A DNA stretch of 64,000 bases from Amycolatopsis sp. (GTDB taxonomy: Bacteria; Actinomycetota; Actinomycetes; Mycobacteriales; Pseudonocardiaceae), in NCBI RefSeq assembly GCF_025464955.1, contig NZ_JAODNM010000130.1:17875-81874 (forward strand), in the 5' to 3' direction. Below, one piece after another: positions 57,693 through 64,000 of the stretch (within the stretch, counting starts at the first letter, position 1; every line of letters begins with the position of its first letter). The notes under the pieces are model-generated. The model was not told where the DNA came from and ran no database searches. It was given only the letters and a program-made list of their open reading frames with translations. The position numbers and the translations under genes are program-made.

Positions 57693-59641
57693 TTCGCCGC
57701 CTCCTTGCTGTTAACGCTGCTGCTCGCGGTAATGACGTCGGTGAAGACGCCCTGCAGTTCCTCTGCCTTGAACGCCATGCCGGTGACCTTGGTGTAGCTG
57801 TGGACGTCGATGAGGTACTTCGCCCTCAACAACATCGCTAACTGGCCCAGGTTCATTTCAGGCAGCACCACGGTGTCGTAGGACTTGAGGATGGCGCCGA
57901 GGTTCGACGGGAACGGGTTGAGGTGGCGCAGGTGCGCCTGCGCGATCGGCATGCCCTCCTTGCGGACCCGGCGGCACGCCGCGCCGATGGGGCCGTATGT
58001 CGAGCCCCAGCCCAGCGCGAGCACGCGTGCCTTGCCGCGAATGGGGGTACCCCCAACGTCAGTGGGGGGAGGGTCGTCGACGATGAGGTCCGGCACGTCG
58101 ATGCCGTCGATCTTGGCCTGCCGCAGCCGGACCATCTTCTCGTGGTTGGCCGGGTCGTAGGAGATGTGCCCGGTGCCGTCGGCCTTCTCCAGCCCGCCGA
58201 TGCGGTGCTGCAGGCCAGGGGTGCCCGGCACCGCCCAAGCGCGGGCGAGGGTCTCGGGGTCGCGCACGTACGGCCAGAACTCGGCGGAGCCGTCGGTGGC
58301 GTTCGGCTCGCTCGCGAACTCGACCCGCAGGTCGGGCAGGTCTTCGACGTTCGGGACCAGCCACGGCTCGGAGCCGTTCGCGATCGCGCCGTCGGACAGC
58401 AGCATCACCGGCGTCCGGTACTTCAGCGCGATGCGGGTGGCTTCGATCGCGGCGTCGAAGCAGTCCGCGGGGGACATCGGCGCGACGATCGGGACCGGGG
58501 ACTCGCCGTTGCGGCCGAACATCGCCTGCAGCAGGTCGGCCTGCTCGGTCTTGGTCGGCAGCCCGGTCGACGGGCCACCGCGCTGGACGTCGATGACGAC
58601 CAGCGGCAGCTCGGTCATCACGCCGAGCCCGACGGCCTCGGACTTCAGCGCCACACCGGGGCCCGACGTCGAGGTGATGCCCAGCGCGCCGCCGTAGGAC
58701 GCGCCGAGCGCGGCGCCGATCCCGGCGATCTCGTCCTCGGCCTGGAAGGTGAGGATGTTGAAGTTCTTGTGCTTCGACAGCTCGTGCAGCACGTCGGAGG
58801 CCGGGGTGATCGGGTACGTACCGAGCAGGATCTGCAGCCCGGACTGCTGCCCGGCGGCGATGAGGCCGTAGGCCAGTGCGGTGTTGCCGGTGATCTGCCG
58901 GTAGGTGCCCTGGTCCAGCTTGGCCGGCGCGACCTTGTACGTCGTCGCGAACGACTCGGTGGTCTCGCCGTAGTTCCACCCGGCGCGGAACGCCAGGATG
59001 TTCGCCTCGGCGATGTCGGCCTTCTTGGCGAACTTCTCCCGCAGGAAGGTCTCGGTGCCGTCGGTGGGGCGGTGGTACATCCACGAGAGCAGGCCGAGGG
59101 CGAACATGTTCTTCGCGCGCTCGGCGTCCTTCTTCGACAGGCCGGTGGCTTCCAGCGCGCCGCGGGTCAGGGTCGACATGGCGACCTGGTGCACGGTGAA
59201 CGAGGTCAGCGTGCCGTCTTCGAACGGGTCGCCGTCGAAGCCGACCTTCACCAGGTTGCGCTTGGAGAAGTCGTCGGTGTTGACGATGATCATGCCGCCC
59301 TTGGGCACGTCGGCGAGGTTCGCCTTGAGCGCGGCCGGGTTCATCGCGACGAGCACGTCCGGCCGGTCGCCGGGGGTCAGGATGTCGTAGTCGGCGAAAT
59401 GCACCTGGAACGAGGAGACGCCGGGGATGGTGCCCTGAGGCGCGCGGATCTCGGCGGGGAAGTTGGGCATGGTGGACAGGTCGTTGCCGAACGCCGCCGC
59501 TTCCGAGGTGAATCTGTCCCCGGTCAGCTGCATACCGTCACCGGAGTCGCCCGCGAAGCGGATGACCACCCTGTCCAACTGGCTGATCTCCGTCTGCCGG
59601 GTGGCGGACAGCGCGCCGTTGCCGTTCACACTCGTGCTCAT
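57689..59641 (-). CDS. korA: 2-oxoglutarate:ferredoxin oxidoreductase alpha (gamma-alpha fused) subunit
   Basis: A 650-residue subunit with the gamma domain first (VIRFAGDSGDGMQLTGDRF, about 26-44) and then the alpha domain (LLGTYPITPASDVLHELSK, about 275-293; GLPTKTEQADLLQAMFGRNG). The fused form is typical of the actinobacterial KorAB that replaces 2-oxoglutarate dehydrogenase in part in mycobacteria. 2-oxoglutarate rather than pyruvate is the likely substrate by family. Ribosome site GAGAGGGA lies near 59655. Confidence 0.92.
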   Translation of the reverse strand: MSTSVNGNGALSATRQTEISQLDRVVIRFAGDSGDGMQLTGDRFTSEAAAFGNDLSTMPNFPAEIRAPQGTIPGVSSFQVHFADYDILTPGDRPDVLVAMNPAALKANLADVPKGGMIIVNTDDFSKRNLVKVGFDGDPFEDGTLTSFTVHQVAMSTLTRGALEATGLSKKDAERAKNMFALGLLSWMYHRPTDGTETFLREKFAKKADIAEANILAFRAGWNYGETTESFATTYKVAPAKLDQGTYRQITGNTALAYGLIAAGQQSGLQILLGTYPITPASDVLHELSKHKNFNILTFQAEDEIAGIGAALGASYGGALGITSTSGPGVALKSEAVGLGVMTELPLVVIDVQRGGPSTGLPTKTEQADLLQAMFGRNGESPVPIVAPMSPADCFDAAIEATRIALKYRTPVMLLSDGAIANGSEPWLVPNVEDLPDLRVEFASEPNATDGSAEFWPYVRDPETLARAWAVPGTPGLQHRIGGLEKADGTGHISYDPANHEKMVRLRQAKIDGIDVPDLIVDDPPPTDVGGTPIRGKARVLALGWGSTYGPIGAACRRVRKEGMPIAQAHLRHLNPFPSNLGAILKSYDTVVLPEMNLGQLAMLLRAKYLIDVHSYTKVTGMAFKAEELQGVFTDVITASSSVNSKEAAK

Positions 59642-59921
59642 GGGTAAGGGAATCCCTCTCTCCCGACTCGCTTCATCGCTCTAGGCCGCTCTTGCCGCTG
59701 TGGCCGGAGCCCGGGCGCCTGCCATCAAGGCAACCACCCACACAACGAGGTTATCTCGTGAATTGACCGAAGACCGCCGGGTGTGACCACTGCATGGTCA
59801 ATGCCGGATATTGACCCGAACCGGCCTAGGACAGGTGCCCAAATTTAGGTGTGACTCATAGTAACGGTTGACGTCGGAGCCCCGGTTGTGAGCCCCGTCT
59901 CTCTAGTGGAACAACCAGTCC
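59642..59921. promoter_or_regulatory. korA upstream region with a candidate operator
   Basis: A 280-base region between korA and the enoyl-CoA hydratase end on the same strand. It contains GGTCAAT at 59796 and its exact complement ATTGACC at 59810, separated by 7 bases, a likely protein-binding palindrome for a dimer. No gene fits in it. Confidence 0.5.
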
Positions 59922-60689
59922 TCAGCTACTTGTTCCGCGAATCTTGTTTCGCATGGCCGCGAGCCGCTCGGCGAAGCCGGGGGAGTCGAGCGAGGCCACC
60001 TGCGGCGCGATCTCGGCGTCCACGGCGTCGGCGTGCGCGCTCAGTGTCCTCGTAAGGCGCATGGACGCCTTCGTGGCCAGCACGAGCTCGCGTGGAGCCT
60101 CCGACGGCACCTTCGCGAGGCCTAGCGCCGCTTCGAGCAGGGCGTCGTGACCGCCCTCGACGCGGCGGAGCGCGAGCCCGGCGCGGACGGCCGCGTCGGC
60201 GTCGAGCACCTCGCCGAACAGCGTCATCGCGGCGGCCCGCTGCGGCCCGACGACCTGCTGGGCCATCCACGTCATCCCGCCGCCGGGATGCAGCCCCAGC
60301 TCCATGAACCGGGCGATGAACTTCGCGTGCGGGCCGGCGAGCCTGACGTCGGCGGCCAGCGCGAGGTTGAGCCCGGCGCCCACGGCCGCGCCGCCCACCG
60401 CCGCAATCGTCGGCAGTGTGCAGTTCGCGACGGCGAGGAACCCGGCGTAGATCGAGCGCAGGCCTTCTTCGCGGGCTTCCCCGAGCGCGGAGAGGTCCGC
60501 TCCGGCACAGAACGCGGGCGGGGTGCCGGTCACGACCACAGCGTGGACGTTCTCGTCGGCCTCAGCGGCGGCGACGGCGTCGGCGAGGTGCGCGGACAGG
60601 TCGAGGGTGAGCGCGTTGCGGCTGCCCGGGGCATGCACGGTGAGCACCGCGACCCGGCCGGTGTGCTCGGTCCGGATGGTGTCGGTCAT
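59922..60689 (-). CDS. Enoyl-CoA hydratase/isomerase family protein
   Basis: A 255-residue crotonase-fold protein. Oxyanion-hole patterns are PPAFCAGADLSALGEA (about 57-72) and AVGGAAVGAGLNLALAADVRL; the FMELGLHPGGGMTW loop carries one of the usual glutamates. Its substrate is unknown. The ATG at 60689 starts the conserved domain; the longer frame upstream overlaps the Lrp gene and is not coding. It follows the Lrp-family regulator by 29 bases on the same strand and may be cotranscribed. Confidence 0.88.
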   Translation of the reverse strand: MTDTIRTEHTGRVAVLTVHAPGSRNALTLDLSAHLADAVAAAEADENVHAVVVTGTPPAFCAGADLSALGEAREEGLRSIYAGFLAVANCTLPTIAAVGGAAVGAGLNLALAADVRLAGPHAKFIARFMELGLHPGGGMTWMAQQVVGPQRAAAMTLFGEVLDADAAVRAGLALRRVEGGHDALLEAALGLAKVPSEAPRELVLATKASMRLTRTLSAHADAVDAEIAPQVASLDSPGFAERLAAMRNKIRGTSS

Positions 60690-60718
60690 CGGCCCACTCT
60701 CGCGTGCCGCCCGGTGCG

Positions 60719-61165
60719 TCAGGTCTCCGGGGTGGGCGGACGCTCCAGCAGCCGGGACAGCACGACCGTCGAAACAGTCCGGTCGATGATCTCCAGGCCG
60801 CGAAGGCGTTCGAGCGCGGTTTCGAGGTGGTGGATGTCCGCGGCCCGCAGGTGGACGATGGCGTCGGCGGCTCCGGACACGGTGTACGCCGCGACGACCT
60901 CGGGGAGCGGTTCGAGGCGGGCGCGGATGCGCGCGGGCGCCACGTTGCCCTGGCAGTGGACCTCGACGAAGGCCTCGGTGCCCCAGCCGAGCGCCTCCGG
61001 GTCGACGACCGCGGTGAACCCGCGCAGGACCCCGGTCTCCAGCAACCGGTCGACCCGGCGTTTGACCGCGGGCGCGGACAGGCCGACGACTTTGCCGATG
61101 TCGGCGTAGCTGGATCGCGCGTTGGCGACAAGCCGCGAAATGATTCGCTGGTCGATGGTGTTCAT
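60719..61165 (-). CDS. Lrp/AsnC-family regulator next to ddaH
   Basis: A 148-residue regulator: winged helix-turn-helix at about 2-45 (IDQRIISRLVANARSSYADI, then VGLSAPAVKRRVDRLLETG) and a RAM domain. The ATG at 61165 is chosen over the TTG two codons upstream. It is divergent from the DDAH gene with a 73-base shared promoter region, so it likely controls arginine or methylarginine use. By family knowledge the same pairing exists in mycobacteria (beside rocD/ddaH). Confidence 0.9.
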   Translation of the reverse strand: MNTIDQRIISRLVANARSSYADIGKVVGLSAPAVKRRVDRLLETGVLRGFTAVVDPEALGWGTEAFVEVHCQGNVAPARIRARLEPLPEVVAAYTVSGAADAIVHLRAADIHHLETALERLRGLEIIDRTVSTVVLSRLLERPPTPET

Positions 61166-61238
61166 ACGCAATGTTTAGCAGGTATACGCGCACTGAACAG
61201 CGATTGATTGCAGATCGACGGCGTCATACCCTCTACTT

Positions 61239-62090
61239 ATGCAGGTTCCTGTGCCGCTGGACCAGATGCGAGTGCCCACCACCCGCCGCTACCTGATGTG
61301 CGCACCGCGCTTCTTCGCGGTCGAATACGTGATCAACCCCTGGATGGACCCGTCGCAGCCGGTCAGCGCCGAGCGCGCGGTCGCGCAGTGGACGGAGCTG
61401 CGCGACACCTACCGCCGCCTCGGCCACACCGTCGAGGAGATCGACCCTCAGCCCGGCCTGCCCGACATGGTGTTCGCCGCGAACTCCGGCACGGTCATCG
61501 ACGGGCGCGTGCTCGGCTCGCGGTTCCGCGCCCCGCAACGCACCGCCGAGGCCGAGCATTTCCGCCGCTGGTTCACCGAACACGGCTACCGCGACATCAC
61601 CATGCCGGAGAAGATCAACGAAGCCGAGGGCGACTTCGCCTGGACCGGCAAGCTGCTGCTGGCCGGCACCGGCTTCCGCACCGACCCGGCGGCGCACGCC
61701 GAAGCGCAGGAGACACTCGGGGTGCCCGTGGTGTCGCTGAACCTCGTCGACCCGCGGTATTACCACCTCGATACGGCGTTGTTCGTGCTCGCCGAGGCGA
61801 CCGACACCACGTCCGCGCAGATCGCCTATTACCCCGCCGCATTCTCGGCCGGTTCACAGCGCGTGCTGGCGAGGCTGTTCCCGGATGCCGTGCTCGCCAC
61901 GGCCGCCGACGCCGAGTGCTTCGGGCTGAACGGGGTGTCCGACGGCCGCAACGTCGTGCTGCCGCTGGAGGCGACCGCGCTGGCCGAACGCCTGGTCGCG
62001 CGGGGATACGCACCGGTGATGGTCGATATCTCCGAACTGCGGAAGGCCGGCGGCGGGCCGAAATGCTGCACGCTCGAGATTCGCAAGTAA
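61239..62090 (+). CDS. Dimethylarginine dimethylaminohydrolase-family protein
   Basis: A 283-residue guanidino-group-modifying enzyme. Key sites of the family are visible: PDMVFAANSG, INEAEGDFAW (Glu/Asp), YYHLDTALFVL (catalytic His) and the C-terminal GGGPKCCTLEIRK with the nucleophilic cysteine. It hydrolyses methylated arginine to citrulline or, in related enzymes, arginine to ornithine with ammonia loss. The partner ornithine aminotransferase gene often found next to it is absent in this window. ATG start. Confidence 0.88.
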   Translation: MQVPVPLDQMRVPTTRRYLMCAPRFFAVEYVINPWMDPSQPVSAERAVAQWTELRDTYRRLGHTVEEIDPQPGLPDMVFAANSGTVIDGRVLGSRFRAPQRTAEAEHFRRWFTEHGYRDITMPEKINEAEGDFAWTGKLLLAGTGFRTDPAAHAEAQETLGVPVVSLNLVDPRYYHLDTALFVLAEATDTTSAQIAYYPAAFSAGSQRVLARLFPDAVLATAADAECFGLNGVSDGRNVVLPLEATALAERLVARGYAPVMVDISELRKAGGGPKCCTLEIRK

Positions 62091-62189
62091 ATTTTCGTAG
62101 TCACAATTTTCTGTAGATAACGTAACTTCGGGCGCGCACCTGCGATTAATCGGGGAAAGAGCCGTACTAGTCCCCGAGCGAGGCGTTCG

Positions 62190-62855
62190 ATGTCGTCAAC
62201 CGTCGTGAATCTCACCGTTCACGGCATCGGTCGACCCCGCCGTGCCCTCGATCCGGGGGAGAACGAGAGCTGGGTGACCGTCGAGCAGTTCGAGCGCGTG
62301 CTCGACGCGGTGGCCGAACGGGACGACGTCAACCTCACTTTCGACGACGGCAACTCTTCCGACGTCGAGATCGCGCTGCCGCGGCTGGTCGAGCGCGGGC
62401 TGACGGCGGAGTTCTTCCCGCTCGCCGGCGGGCTCGGCGAGCGGGGCAGGGTCGATCGCGACGGCGTCCGCGCACTGGCCGACGCGGGCATGGCGATCGG
62501 CTCGCACGGCTGGGCGCATCGCGACTGGCGTCGACTCGGCGAGGCCGGGTTCGCGCAGGAGTTGACCGAGGCGTCGAGTCTGCTCGCCGATGCCGGCGGA
62601 GCGCCGGTCGAACGCGTGGCACTCCCGTTCGGTTTCTACGACCGGCGAGTGCTCGAACGGCTGCGGATGGCCGGCGTTGTCCGGGCGTATTCGAACGACG
62701 GCAGCCTGGCGCGCGAGGGCGACTGGCTCCAGTCGCGCACGAGCCTGCCGTGCGACCTCGACCGCGACTGGGTCGACATCGTCGTCGCCGGCAAGGGCAT
62801 GTACCGGCAGGTGGCGCGCCGCGCGGCGCGGTACGTCAAGATCGGCCGCCGCTGA
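62190..62855 (+). CDS. Polysaccharide deacetylase-family protein
   Basis: A 221-residue NodB-fold protein. The metal motif TFDDG is at 50-54 and the second motif SHGWAH at 105-110 (the usual H-xxx-H site with a changed spacing), with LPFGFYD later. There is no signal peptide, so it may act on a cytoplasmic or lipid-linked sugar; or the N-terminus may be incomplete. Polysaccharide biosynthesis is more likely than peptidoglycan trimming. ATG start; stands alone between ddaH and the chitosanase. Confidence 0.8.
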   Translation: MSSTVVNLTVHGIGRPRRALDPGENESWVTVEQFERVLDAVAERDDVNLTFDDGNSSDVEIALPRLVERGLTAEFFPLAGGLGERGRVDRDGVRALADAGMAIGSHGWAHRDWRRLGEAGFAQELTEASSLLADAGGAPVERVALPFGFYDRRVLERLRMAGVVRAYSNDGSLAREGDWLQSRTSLPCDLDRDWVDIVVAGKGMYRQVARRAARYVKIGRR

Positions 62856-62965
62856 CGGATTTGGTCACGCCCCGTGGTGTGGTGCCGGTGTAGTACGGAA
62901 AAACAACCCCTGATGGTCGCTTGTGTGCCGCGTCACAGTAGGTGCATCCTGTCCTTCTTGTCCGA

Positions 62966-62989
62966 GTAAAGAAGCTTTCCTAACTAAGG
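62966..62989. promoter_or_regulatory. Candidate operator in the chitosanase leader
   Basis: GTAAAGAAGCTTTCCTAAC is an imperfect palindrome around AAGCTT, just ahead of the ribosome site AAGGAAGGA. Streptomycete chitosanase genes carry a related GTTAGGAAAG-type palindrome read by the ROK regulator CsnR; the match is partial and from memory. Confidence 0.4.
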
Positions 62990-62999
62990 AAGGACTGGT

Positions 63000-63704
63000 A
63001 TGCGGAAACTGATCCTGCTGGCGACCATGTTCCTGGCCGTCGCGCTCACCCCCGCCGCCGTGGCCTCGGCGAGCCCGTCGGTGCCCGCGGCGCCGGTCGT
63101 CAGCGCGGCACCTGCGGCCGCGCCGACCGCAGCCCAGTTGCTCGCGAAGATGAACAGCTGCAAGCAGATCTCGAACGGCAAGTACAAGACCGACGAGGAC
63201 GTGAGCGCCAAGACCGTCGCCATCTGCGACGCCGCCGGCGCCGTGTTCTGGAAGGCCGATATGGACGTCGACTGCGACGGCCAGCGCACCAGCCAGTGCA
63301 ACGAAAACACCGACTGCTGCTACCAGAACGACACCGCGTTCCACCAGTCCGACGGCAAACCGCTCATCGCGTCGAGCCTGCCTTACATCGTCGTGCCGAG
63401 TTCGAGCAGCATCTGGAAGTACGGCTCGTCCAACCTCAAGGGCGGCGGCTCCTGCGCGGTGATCTACAACGGCAACGTGGAATACGCCGTCATCGGGGAC
63501 ACCGGTCCGACCGCGATCATCGGCGAGGCTTCCTACGCCACCGCGAAGGCGCTCGGCATCAACCCGGACCCGAGCAACGGCGGCACCGACTCCGGCGTGA
63601 CGTACCTGTGCTTCAAGAACTCCAAGGTTTCGCCCATCGAGAACCACACCACCGCGACGTCGGTCGGCCAGGGCCTCGCCGCCACCTTCGTCAGCAACAA
63701 CTAG
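63000..63704 (+). CDS. Secreted chitosanase, GH75
   Basis: A 234-residue exported enzyme. Signal peptide 1-25 (LILLATMFLAVALTPAAVASA), an Ala/Pro linker, then the GH75 domain: FWKADMDVDCDGQRTSQC (about 82-99), YIVVPSSSSIWKYG, and AVIGDTGPTAIIGEASYATA (about 162-181) carrying the catalytic acidic residues. It cuts chitosan internally. Cysteine pairs (CNENTDCC) suggest disulfides. AAGGAAGGA ribosome site. The family is mostly fungal and actinobacterial. Confidence 0.9.
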   Translation: MRKLILLATMFLAVALTPAAVASASPSVPAAPVVSAAPAAAPTAAQLLAKMNSCKQISNGKYKTDEDVSAKTVAICDAAGAVFWKADMDVDCDGQRTSQCNENTDCCYQNDTAFHQSDGKPLIASSLPYIVVPSSSSIWKYGSSNLKGGGSCAVIYNGNVEYAVIGDTGPTAIIGEASYATAKALGINPDPSNGGTDSGVTYLCFKNSKVSPIENHTTATSVGQGLAATFVSNN

Positions 63705-64000
63705 GCGGCTCGCGGCTGTCGTTGCGCGTCGCGTTGACGGACCCCTCGGGGTCACCCTTGTGGCTTTGAACGCTCTGATCCAGCCCACGTGCCCCGGCCG
63801 CCCCCAGTCCCTGCTGCGGTAGACCGCAGCCCGACACGACGTTCCCGTCCGGCACTTTCGTGCGCCGTGGGGTCCCTAGTACTCCAGCCGGACTTCGTGA
63901 TGTCGCTGGTGGGCTGCCCGCAGGCAGGTGCGGCCACCAGTTGATCATGGTCGGTTGTGTGGACTAACCCTGATCGGCTGGTGGCCGCAGGCCCCAGCGT
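63705..64000. other. Repeat-bearing gene-free end of the window
   Basis: No convincing gene. It holds half of a family A element (63740-63773) and then, at about 63815-63870, CTGCTGCGGTAGACCGCAGC and GGCACTTT, which resemble the outer arm of element D near hemL. The region looks like a site where repeat fragments have collected. Confidence 0.6.
63740..63773. repeat. Half copy of family A element (A5)
   Basis: GACCCCTCGGGGTCACCCTT then GTGGCTTTGAACGC: the left arm and loop of the family A palindrome with no second arm. It lies 36 bases after the chitosanase stop. Confidence 0.8.

Noticed and set aside
57923..59647. Plus-strand open frame of 574 codons opposite korA
   Set aside because: Shadow of korA; Arg/Gly/Val-rich with no domain pattern.
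63691..63948. Minus-strand open frame at the right end
   Set aside because: It reads through family A and D repeat fragments; no independent coding evidence.

Overview
This 64 kb window is a chromosomal segment of a high-GC actinomycete. Frequent GTG starts, four-base stop/start overlaps, a BldC regulator, a MenJ-type geranylgeranyl reductase, a type-II complex I operon and ferredoxin-dependent KorAB all point to the Pseudonocardiaceae (Amycolatopsis-like); that placement is inference, because no rRNA or marker set is present. I saw no tRNA, rRNA, phage, insertion-sequence transposase or CRISPR array.

Layout: 1-3.2 kb holds the end of an oxidoreductase gene, a small unknown gene, a secreted metzincin protease and a PucR-type regulator. 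3.4-5.8 kb is metY-metX (methionine/homocysteine). 5.8-12.9 kb holds an unknown gene, a TetR regulator, a secreted SGNH hydrolase and an accD-accA-acd operon resembling leucine/isovalerate catabolism, with three matching operator palindromes. 13.4-19.4 kb is hemL, a histidine phosphatase and the system II cytochrome c maturation genes (ResA-like, CcdA, ResB, CcsA). 19.5-23.6 kb has a MinD/ParA-like ATPase, BldC, an Lrp regulator and a Cds1-like PLP enzyme. 23.7-36.3 kb is a menaquinone/envelope block: menA, menE, menB, menD, an inositol-phosphatase-family gene, two glycosyltransferases, menG and menJ. 37.1-52.9 kb is a complete nuoA-N operon behind two good Rex operators. 53-64 kb holds secreted proteins, a polyprenyl diphosphate synthase, a sunset-domain protein, korAB, an enoyl-CoA hydratase, an Lrp/DDAH pair, a polysaccharide deacetylase and a GH75 chitosanase.

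The genes fit together as a respiratory-chain island: heme precursor supply, cytochrome c maturation, menaquinone head-group and tail synthesis and tail reduction, and the NADH dehydrogenase that reduces menaquinone. From family knowledge, gene order from hemL to the prenyl synthase parallels the mycobacterial hemL to grcC1 region, here with nuo placed between menJ and the prenyl synthase. menF, menC and menH are not in the window.

The most unusual content is not a gene. At least three families of dispersed palindromic elements (called A, B and C here) lie at gene 3' ends, and a fourth, much larger nested inverted repeat (D) lies upstream of hemL. One A copy sits in frame inside nuoG, and one C copy supplies the last codons of a secreted protein. 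These look like small non-autonomous or REP-like elements that may also act as terminators.
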